Program-made: the position numbers and the translations under genes
In this document: in pieces, positions 1-6,113 of the stretch
Position numbering within the stretch: the first letter of the stretch is position 1
Layout: every line of letters begins with the position of its first letter
Assembly (NCBI GenBank): GCA_964588305.1
Contig: CAZPOP010000050.1
Span: forward strand, 1-8,727
Reading direction: 5' to 3'
Length of the DNA stretch: 8,727 nucleotides
Origin: SM1-73 sp964588305
Lineage (GTDB): Bacteria > Zixibacteria > MSB-5A5 > SM1-73
Notes under the pieces: generated by a model
The model's input: the letters and a program-made list of their open reading frames with translations, nothing else
Told to the model about the DNA's origin: nothing
Database searches by the model: none

Positions 1-98
1 AGGACAATGCTGGCAGCAGCGTCTCCAGCGGTGTTTACTTCTTCAAGGTGAACGCTGGACCGCTCAAAGCAACTGCGAAGATGGTATTGATGAAGTAA
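1..98 (+). CDS. C-terminal end of a T9SS-secreted protein (5' truncated by window)
   Basis: The first complete codon is at position 3 and the frame runs 31 codons to a TAA at 96-98. The peptide starts DNAGSSVSSGVYFFKV and ends ATAKMVLMK. This matches the last two beta strands of the FlgD-like/T9SS type A C-terminal domain, where a D-x-x-G-x-x-V-x-SGVYF(Y/F) strand is followed by a (T/A)KKMVL(L/M)K end. The same ending is found in the two complete genes downstream (TKKMVLLR and TKKMVLLK). In families with this tail, the domain directs export across the outer membrane by the Por/T9SS machinery and is then removed or used for surface attachment. Nothing can be said about the body of the protein. 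A hairpin terminator begins about 25 bases after the stop, so this is the last gene of its unit. Confidence 0.85.
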   Translation, partial: DNAGSSVSSGVYFFKVNAGPLKATAKMVLMK

Positions 99-121
99 TT
101 TCATCATATACCCGTTTTTCA

Positions 122-160
122 GGCGAAGGAGTCCCTCCCATCGTGGGACTCCTTCGCTTT
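122..160 (+). terminator. Rho-independent-type terminator after the first gene
   Basis: A perfect 13-bp inverted repeat pairs GCGAAGGAGTCCC (123-135) with GGGACTCCTTCGC (145-157) around a 9-base loop. It is followed by TTTGATAATT, a short and interrupted U tract. The stem is strong and the tail only moderate. Its position 24 bases after the stop fits termination of the upstream gene. Confidence 0.75.
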
Positions 161-164
161 GATA

Positions 165-357
165 ATTCTCGTAAAGTCAAGAGGAAGGAGGTTAAGCCAA
201 AGAAGATTGCTAACGAGTGAGTTTTAACCCTCAAATGGGTTTGGGTTAGCAATGAGAATAACGAATCTGGTCTTGAGAGCAAAAAGCAGCGCAGGTTTTG
301 ACATTTTGAATGATCTTGATAAGAGCCGAAAAGCAACCCTTTCGGCTTATTTTTTTT
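165..357 (+). ncRNA. Candidate structured RNA ending in a strong terminator
   Basis: ATTGCTAAC (206-214) is a perfect 9-bp match to GTTAGCAAT (245-253). Inside it, AACCC (226-230) can pair with GGGTT (237-241), or alternatively TAACCC (225-230) with GGGTTA (243-248), which would compete with the outer stem. ATTCTC (165-170) can pair with GAGAAT (254-259), stacking directly on the outer stem. About 65 bases later comes a good intrinsic terminator (324-357). There is no ORF in this interval and the upstream gene already has its own terminator, so a separate small RNA or a processed leader or trailer is possible. I recognise no known RNA family and no clear promoter. The call is inference from pairing alone. 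Confidence 0.25.
324..357 (+). terminator. Strong intrinsic terminator
   Basis: An 8-bp stem AGCCGAAA (324-331) pairs with TTTCGGCT (340-347), and the T at 347 begins TTA followed by eight T residues (350-357). This is the best intrinsic terminator in the window. It lies 226 bases after the stop of gene 1 and 348 bases before gene 2, so it closes either read-through from gene 1 or a transcript that starts in between. Confidence 0.85.
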
Positions 358-628
358 CACCTCACCCCTGTGGCTCGGAATGAGCGTATAGAATGAATAG
401 GGGAGTGAAAAAGAGGCAAGGAAAACCGATGAAATACAAGAGGGTCATATCCTGCCATTTGAAGAACAAGAGAAGATCATAGGCCTGACCAGCTTTTGAA
501 CAAAATCGAATCTCAGGCACAGATTTTGCAAAGTTTTATGTCGGAAAAGCGAGATTTTGACTTATATTGTAAGGACGGGACACAAGTCCTGGAAGGGCGC
601 TGGAAAGGTAGTTTGTATAGGGCTGTTA

Positions 629-651
629 TCCGCCGGGCTGTCCCTGGCGGA
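629..651 (+). promoter_or_regulatory. Leader hairpin upstream of gene 2
   Basis: TCCGCCGGG (629-637) pairs with CCC-GGCGGA (642-644 and 646-651) across a CTGT loop, with one bulged T at 645. That gives 9 pairs in a very stable hairpin. It is followed by AAAAA rather than a U tract, so it is not an intrinsic terminator on the + strand. It lies 53 bases before the ATG at 705, where a 5' untranslated leader could carry it. A role in mRNA stability or translation control is inference. Confidence 0.35.
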
Positions 652-704
652 AAAACTTGAAGGTCAAAGAGATATATTTAAGAATTGCTCTTTTGTTCGG
701 AGTG

Positions 705-2702
705 ATGAAAAGGATGTTCAAGTATCTGCTGGTTTTATGCGGTATGGGCCCTTTGCTGTTCTCCGGAGGAGTATCTGCTTATGCCCAGAATCTTCCTCCC
801 CTGATCGATCCTATCGGGACCTGCTATGTAAACGAAGGTGAGACTCTGAGCATAGATCTTCGTGCAACGGATCCGGATGGCGACATTTTGAAAATCGGGG
901 CTTTCAATTCACCCCCTCATGCCGTGTTTTCAGATGAGGGAACCGGAGAGGCAGACTTTCTGTGGGTGCCGGAGTTCATCGGTCCTCACTCTTCTTCCGG
1001 CAGTCCCTTTGAACTCTTCTTTGTGGCCTCCGACGGAAGCCTCGACGCCCAGATTAAGGTGAAGGTGAACGTGATCAACGTGAACAGACCACCGGAATTG
1101 ATCCTCCCCGATTCTCAGACGGTTGCGGCAGACGCGGAATTGGTCTTTCAGGTCAGGGCGGAAGACCCGGACAAGGAGAAGGTGACCATAACGGCGGTGG
1201 ATCTCCCCAACGGAGCCACTTTGGACGAAGAAGGGATTTTCAACTGGATTCCTGAGTTGACCGATACGGGTGAACACTCAGTTACCTTCGAGGCTGTCGA
1301 TTTGAGTGGAGGCAGCGCATTGAGAGAAGCACATATAAGGGTCATTCCCCCCTCTCCCTGTGTGTTGAGCATCGGAATGGAGCAGGGTCTAGTCGGGGGG
1401 AAGGTCGAGGTCCCCATAAATCTGAAGAATCCTGAGCCCATCGCTGGAATGGAGATCTTAATTCAGTACGATCCTTCAGCTTACACCTTCCTGGGTTTGA
1501 CCAAAGAAGGCACCAGAGTCTCTGAGTGGGAGTGCTACGTCTATAGGGAGAGAACCTGGGGTTTGTTTCAACTCATCAGAATAGTGGGGATTGCGGATTT
1601 TCCAAATGAGGTTGGTGTTGCCCCGCTTCCTCCGGGCGATGGTCCGGTAGCCCACCTTCAGTTCAGAATGACCTCCGACACACAGTTAGCCGGGCTTTTG
1701 ATTCCACTTGAATTTTACTATTTTGATCTTACAGACAATACTCTGTCTAACTCTGCGGGAAAGTTCATCTCCAGAGACGACATTAACTTGAATAACGGGG
1801 GCGTTTTGCTCGAATCGGGAAATACCCTTCTGGGGGACATTAACTTGAACGGAATGCCCTTTGAGGTAGGAGATGCGGTTAGGTTGGCGGTCTGTTTCTC
1901 ACTTGGGATGAGTCTTAATCAGCAGCAGTTGTTGAACTCGGACGTCAACCGGGACGGCGTCTGGGCCACTCTGGCGGATTTGATATATCTGGTGGCGCGG
2001 ATACAGGAAGAGGGCGTGGCACCTGATGTCGAACCCGGTCCACAGACCCAGGTGGCGGAGATTGCGGTCTCACAGTCCCCTGGCAGGACCTCGTTTTCAG
2101 TCAGCTCTGATGGCCAGACGGGTGGGTTGTTGTTCGTGTTCAAAGGAGCTGGTTTAAGAGACGAAAACGTCGAATTTTCCTCAGAAGTTCAAGATATGGA
2201 TCTTTACACGGGCTCAAACGGCGAGGAGTTACGAGTGATGATAATGAGCACCGAGGGTAGGTTCATATCTTCCGGCACGGAGTCTTTGTTCAGGTTGGAA
2301 GGTGATGAGGAATTCGATTCCGTGGAAATATCAGTCTGTGATAGGGAGGGGAACCTGGTGGCGATCAGAAAGGTTTACCAGGAGAGCTCAAACCTGCCGG
2401 CAGGGTTCGCCTTATCTCAAAACTTCCCCAATCCTTTTAATCCAGTTACACGTATCCAGTATGAGGTGGGGAATAATCAACAGAAAGCGGAAAATTCAGC
2501 TCTGCGCACGAGCCTGAAGGTCTATAACCTCCTCGGACAGTTGGTGAGAATCCTGGTGGATGAGGAGCAGGCTTCGGGGAGTTACCAGGTGGTTTGGGAC
2601 GGAAAAGATAAGGCCGGAGAGGAGGTTTCAAGCGGAATCTATTTCTATCGGCTTGAATATGGCAAATACGTGGAGACCAAAAAGATGGTTCTTTTGAGAT
2701 AG
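705..2702 (+). CDS. Secreted Ig / cohesin-like / dockerin-like protein with T9SS sorting domain
   Basis: The protein has 665 residues from the ATG at 705. That start gives a clean Sec signal, MKRMFKYLLVLCG..., ending AYA|QN at residue 27. The frame is open back to a TTG at 657, but that start would bury the signal. GGAG (699-702) lies close to 705 and 11 bases before an alternative ATG at 714. Two Ig/cadherin-like domains follow (about 29-126 and 127-216), each opening with an N-x-PP motif; the first has DPDGD. Next come a cohesin-like beta domain (about 219-375; IAGMEILIQYDP), a dockerin-like pair of calcium loops (377-436; DINLNG and DVNRDG), a beta domain (about 449-556) and the T9SS tail (564-665; NFPNPFNP, then KMVLLR). 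The likely role is a surface-displayed binding or scaffold protein; no catalytic motif is visible. Fold names are motif-based. It appears monocistronic, with long spacers on both sides. Confidence 0.9.
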   Translation: MKRMFKYLLVLCGMGPLLFSGGVSAYAQNLPPLIDPIGTCYVNEGETLSIDLRATDPDGDILKIGAFNSPPHAVFSDEGTGEADFLWVPEFIGPHSSSGSPFELFFVASDGSLDAQIKVKVNVINVNRPPELILPDSQTVAADAELVFQVRAEDPDKEKVTITAVDLPNGATLDEEGIFNWIPELTDTGEHSVTFEAVDLSGGSALREAHIRVIPPSPCVLSIGMEQGLVGGKVEVPINLKNPEPIAGMEILIQYDPSAYTFLGLTKEGTRVSEWECYVYRERTWGLFQLIRIVGIADFPNEVGVAPLPPGDGPVAHLQFRMTSDTQLAGLLIPLEFYYFDLTDNTLSNSAGKFISRDDINLNNGGVLLESGNTLLGDINLNGMPFEVGDAVRLAVCFSLGMSLNQQQLLNSDVNRDGVWATLADLIYLVARIQEEGVAPDVEPGPQTQVAEIAVSQSPGRTSFSVSSDGQTGGLLFVFKGAGLRDENVEFSSEVQDMDLYTGSNGEELRVMIMSTEGRFISSGTESLFRLEGDEEFDSVEISVCDREGNLVAIRKVYQESSNLPAGFALSQNFPNPFNPVTRIQYEVGNNQQKAENSALRTSLKVYNLLGQLVRILVDEEQASGSYQVVWDGKDKAGEEVSSGIYFYRLEYGKYVETKKMVLLR

Positions 2703-3109
2703 ATCAACGGATAATACGTCAATGGATTAAGCAGATTCAAAGGACAGAGCCTCTGGGCGGATTACACGAATAAGATGTATAAAAAGAAGATTAATGAACC
2801 CAACAAAGGAGTGATTGAATTTGGTGAGGTCTGGAGAATGCCAAATCATTCAGCTTTGTGTCGATAGTTTCAAGACATGGAAAATATTTGCATTCTGATG
2901 CATGTGCGGTGAAATGCTTTGCCAAAAAGATGAAATAAGGAGCGCGTTGAGAGAGGCTGAATGGCTTCCCTGCTGGGACTTGAAGGTCGGCAGCCAATTC
3001 TCGGTGTCGGCACGGGGTTTGCTCATTCACTAAATGGAATTAGCGGTGCTTCGGCGGGCGACAGACCTGTGGTGAGGAAAATTCCTATTATTAGAGGAAG
3101 GGTGAGAAA
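2703..3109. other. 407-base spacer between gene 2 and gene 3
   Basis: No gene is supported. A 79-codon reading frame exists on the minus strand (2791-3030), but it has no recognisable domain and no matching neighbour. I see no stem with a U tract after gene 2, so its terminator is either Rho-dependent or absent. The last 20 bases hold the ribosome binding site of gene 3. The length suggests a separate promoter and a long leader for gene 3, but I cannot place a promoter with confidence. Confidence 0.5.
3094..3106 (+). promoter_or_regulatory. Ribosome binding site of gene 3
   Basis: GAGGAAGGGTGAG lies just before the ATG at 3110, a purine-rich Shine-Dalgarno-like sequence at usable spacing. 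It is the clearest such site in front of any gene in this window, and it supports 3110 as the start. Confidence 0.7.
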
Positions 3110-5494
3110 ATGAAGAATAAGTTCAGGAAGATTCAGGGTTCCCAACTTGCCAGTCTAGTTGGTTTGTTCTTTTTCTTGTGGATGCTTTCCTTTTGGGATT
3201 GGGGAAGCGTTTCGGACAAGCTCGGTCCCGCTTCAGAACCTGGCTTAAATAAAGCTTTCGCTGGAGAGAACTTTTCTCTTGGTTCACAAGAGCCCGCAGG
3301 ATGGGTGGAACTCCCGGAGGATACCGTATACATCCAGGAGGACTCCGCGGCTCAGGGTGAATCCCTTTGGATTAATGTTTGTTTTGAGAATAGTGAGGTC
3401 TCCATCAGCGGGTTCAAGGCGGCCATCTATTATGAGGATCCTTCCGATACCTCAATCCTTCGCCCCGTAACCTACATACAGACTTGGGAAAACCCCCCCG
3501 ACCCCCCGGAGACGACCGTAGCTGTCTCCAATCAAAAGACCGAGCGGATTTATGAAATCATGGATACCGTGTGGGGATTGTGGGTTGCTCGTGCACATAA
3601 TAGGCACATTGACACCTTACTGGTGATGGGTTCAAGATTGTTTTCCCCGTATAATATCGAGCTTGGTGATGGTCCGGTAATGAGGCTCAGGTTCGCCGTA
3701 GCTCCTGATGCGCCCAGTGGAGCAGAAGTGCGTCTTGGTTTTCTGGCCATCGATCCAGAACGGCCTCCTGACTTTCTTCCTGAATGGGATGATCCGGATG
3801 GACTGACATACTACCATGCAAGCACAGTAACGGGAGTCATCAAGGTAAAGGGAGGTGGGGGGCCGGGGAATCAGTGTCCGGTCTTCGTCTCCATGCCCTC
3901 CGACTATGAGGTGAATCAAGGAGCTACTCTTCAGTTCGATGTGACCGCGTATGACCCCGAGGGGGACAGCCTTACCCTTTACCTGGATCCGCTTGACATC
4001 CAGTTTGACGAAATATATGATTTTCCAACCATAGATGGTGACAGCGTGGTTACCCAGACCTTCACCTTCAGCCCCACCTTCTCTCATGGCCCGGGTACAG
4101 TCAACGTCAAGTTCAAGGCGCAAGACGAGCACGGATGTCTCAGCGAAAAGACGGTGTCCATAGAGATAATCGAGACGGACTTTGACGTCCTCATGGCTTC
4201 CAGCGATCAGGGAGGGGTTCCGGGCAGTGCCGAGAGGATGGTTCCTTTCGTCATCACCAACTCGATTCCCATTTATGGATTCCAATTCACCTTGAGATGG
4301 GACGCCAGCGTGGTGGATGTGGACTCTTTTGTGAAATCCAGCGTAACCAGCGATTTTTCGTTGTGGACCAATCTAACGGACAGCTCGGGGGTGGCCACGG
4401 TTCTGGTTGCTTCACTCCAAGGTCACACGATTCCGGCAGGGATAGAGACGGTTCTCTACGCTGCTATCTCCGTGGAGGAGGATGCGCCCCCCGGGGAGGT
4501 GGAGCTTCAGATGGAGGATGCGGTGGAGTCCGTAGACCCGGAGCTTCCCTCCAAGCCGTTGGCCGTTATGCGGGGAATATTCACCATCGATCTTTTCGGA
4601 GATGCCATCATTGATGGACTGGTTAATGTAGCTGACGTGGTCGGTATAGTGGCATATATATTGGACAGTGTTGAGTTCACCTCGCGTCAGTTCCTGGCAG
4701 CCGATGTGACCGATAACGATACAGTAAACGTGGCTGATCTGGTGGGAGTGGTGAATATCATCCTGCACCGATGGACGGGAGCGTCTCCCTCGTCATATCT
4801 TGGACCGGCGGCTATCGTTAAACTGGATTATGAGGATCTGCAGCCGGGAACTACAGGAGAGGTCAAGGTTCTGGCTGATGTAGAGGTACCAGTGGCGGCA
4901 GCGCAGATAAGAATCGACTACGACCCGGAACAACTCTCATTCCAGGCGCCGCGACTCTCAGATTGGTCAGACAAGTTCATCGCAGAGTATAGGGATGATA
5001 AGCAAGGCAAGTTGATCGTCGTTTTATATAGCATGTCCAATGACCCGATCTTACCTGGAGAGGGGAATATCCTCTCGCTGCCGGCAACGGTCAGCCCGGA
5101 CATAATGGATAAGATCAACCTTGAGATAAGTGAGATAGTCCTAGCCGATGAGAATGCGGTAGAGATACCGGTGGATGATGGAAGAACCTTCGTGCCGCAA
5201 GCGTTTGAGCTCAGCCAGAACTACCCAAATCCTTTCAATCCCACCACCACCATAAAGTTCACTCTTCCTGCGCGAAATGATGGTGGCGCTGCTTTACCCA
5301 CCACCCTTAATATCTATAACGTTTTGGGAGAAACGGTGCGAAGCCTGGTGGATGAACCGCTGAGTCCGGGCGTACATCAGAAGATCTGGGACGGAAGAGA
5401 TGGTCAGGGTAACGAGGTAGCTTCCGGCGTGTACTTCTACAGGCTAAAAGCCGGCGAGTTCAGTGAGACGAAGAAAATGGTCCTTTTGAAATAA
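3110..5494 (+). CDS. Secreted three-cohesin-like protein with dockerin-like module and T9SS sorting domain
   Basis: The protein has 794 residues. The N-terminus is MKNKFRK followed by an aromatic hydrophobic stretch (about 14-31, FFFLWML), an export signal or anchor. The layout is cohesin-like 1 (about 65-247; ISGFKAAIYYEDP), Ig-like with DPEGD (about 253-355), cohesin-like 2 (about 358-494; IYGFQFTLRWDA), dockerin-like (495-556; loops DAIIDGLVNVAD and DVTDNDTVNVAD), cohesin-like 3 (about 567-692; VAAAQIRIDYDP) and a T9SS type A tail (about 694-794; NYPNPFNP, SGVYFYRL, KKMVLLK). In known systems cohesins bind dockerins to assemble extracellular complexes; here both are in one chain and no enzyme domain is present, so a structural or binding role on the cell surface is inferred. 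The cohesin-like calls rest on the G-(F/A)-x-x-x-(I/L)-x-(Y/W) strand pattern and domain size. A C7-GA-C6 tract lies at 3493-3507. Confidence 0.9.
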   Translation: MKNKFRKIQGSQLASLVGLFFFLWMLSFWDWGSVSDKLGPASEPGLNKAFAGENFSLGSQEPAGWVELPEDTVYIQEDSAAQGESLWINVCFENSEVSISGFKAAIYYEDPSDTSILRPVTYIQTWENPPDPPETTVAVSNQKTERIYEIMDTVWGLWVARAHNRHIDTLLVMGSRLFSPYNIELGDGPVMRLRFAVAPDAPSGAEVRLGFLAIDPERPPDFLPEWDDPDGLTYYHASTVTGVIKVKGGGGPGNQCPVFVSMPSDYEVNQGATLQFDVTAYDPEGDSLTLYLDPLDIQFDEIYDFPTIDGDSVVTQTFTFSPTFSHGPGTVNVKFKAQDEHGCLSEKTVSIEIIETDFDVLMASSDQGGVPGSAERMVPFVITNSIPIYGFQFTLRWDASVVDVDSFVKSSVTSDFSLWTNLTDSSGVATVLVASLQGHTIPAGIETVLYAAISVEEDAPPGEVELQMEDAVESVDPELPSKPLAVMRGIFTIDLFGDAIIDGLVNVADVVGIVAYILDSVEFTSRQFLAADVTDNDTVNVADLVGVVNIILHRWTGASPSSYLGPAAIVKLDYEDLQPGTTGEVKVLADVEVPVAAAQIRIDYDPEQLSFQAPRLSDWSDKFIAEYRDDKQGKLIVVLYSMSNDPILPGEGNILSLPATVSPDIMDKINLEISEIVLADENAVEIPVDDGRTFVPQAFELSQNYPNPFNPTTTIKFTLPARNDGGAALPTTLNIYNVLGETVRSLVDEPLSPGVHQKIWDGRDGQGNEVASGVYFYRLKAGEFSETKKMVLLK

Positions 5495-6113
5495 ATTGAC
5501 GGGCGAGGTCAACCCCGTTTTTCTATGTGGTCCTGCTTTCTATCTGGCCAAACGATTTAACTGAGCGGGAGTTCTATGGCCTGCCTCAAGAGCTTGGAAG
5601 CCATTAAAATAAGCTCGGTCGACTAAGGTGAGGTTGTAATCTGTCGATCTACTCTTTAGATTCTGTGGAATCGGGGCAGAGCGGTGGCTGAAAGAAGGGA
5701 ATCCCTGCAAGAGACATTCAAAAGCTACTAGTGTCTGAGAAGCATGTGGAGCATGCTTTCATTCATGGATTCTTTGTACTTTGCTTATTATTTACCAAGA
5801 GCTGGCCGGCCAAGAGCCACCTTGAAATGTCCGATTGCCGGCAAATCTGGTGAACATCTTTAGGAGGAGAGCAAGACAAAAGCACACTTCAGATAGATGT
5901 TTTCTGCCTCAGAAGTATCGCATATCGATAGGCTGCTCAGATTTGGATTTTGTGTTCAGATTTTGACAAACGTATGGGGATTGACCTTTTCAAAGAGAGG
6001 ACTGCCTTACGGTTGATGTTTCTCTGCCGGGTATGATTTCCGGCCAAGGGCATTGCCAGCTTCGACACTGAGGATCACAGGATTCGCGTTCGTTGAGTGG
6101 AAGACCCGATAAG
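5495..6113. other. 619-base spacer between gene 3 and gene 4
   Basis: After the weak terminator of gene 3 there is no supported gene on either strand. Visible structure includes a 7-bp hairpin AAGCATG/CATGCTT (5740-5758) and two 10-base palindromes with a CCGG core, TGGCCGGCCA (5803-5812) and TTGCCGGCAA (5835-5844). There is also a perfect AGGAGG (5862-5867) with no start codon at normal spacing, and TTGACA (5963-5968) without a good -10 hexamer at 17 bases. A 39-codon ORF (5897-6016) has no ribosome site at usable distance and no recognisable content. Confidence 0.5.
5498..5523 (+). terminator. Weak intrinsic terminator after gene 3
   Basis: ACGGG (5499-5503) pairs with CCCGT (5514-5518) around a 10-base loop, extended by a G-T pair, with TTTTT at 5518-5522. 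The stem is short, but it starts four bases after the TAA of gene 3 and has a proper U tract, so termination here is plausible. Confidence 0.55.

Larger units (their letters stand above)
99..704. other. 606-base non-coding stretch between gene 1 and gene 2
   Basis: No convincing gene is present on either strand. The stretch contains the terminator of gene 1 (122-160), a foldable segment (165-259), a second, stronger terminator (324-357) and a G+C-rich hairpin (629-651) shortly before gene 2. Two similar words occur in the second half: CAGATTTTGCA (520-530) and GAGATTTTGAC (551-561). A third, CAGATTTTGACA, lies at 5957-5968 before gene 4. They could be promoter -35-like elements, but I see no convincing -10 partner. 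A 29-codon, very basic ORF (393-482) is discussed under findings. Confidence 0.6.

Noticed and set aside
557..841. A 94-codon + strand reading frame overlapping the start of gene 2
   Set aside because: It starts with TTG, overlaps the signal peptide region of gene 2 in another frame and has no recognisable domain.
2791..3030. A 79-codon minus-strand reading frame in the spacer between genes 2 and 3
   Set aside because: It has no domain, no membrane segment and no neighbour on that strand; the length is within chance for this composition.
2703..3109. A riboswitch such as cyclic di-GMP type I in the leader of gene 3
   Set aside because: Fragments such as a GGACAGAGCC word look superficially similar, but the conserved core and paired arms are not there.
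3632..4285. A 217-codon reading frame antisense to gene 3
   Set aside because: It lies wholly inside a well-supported gene, and its sequence is low in recognisable features, as expected for an antisense shadow.
5963..5991. A sigma-70-type promoter before gene 4 built on TTGACA at 5963
   Set aside because: The hexamer 17 bases downstream is CTTTTC, with no -10 likeness, and the known FCB-type TAnnTTTG element is also missing.
5897..6016. A 39-codon ORF before gene 4
   Set aside because: The nearest Shine-Dalgarno sequence is 29 bases away, and the peptide has no pattern I can support.
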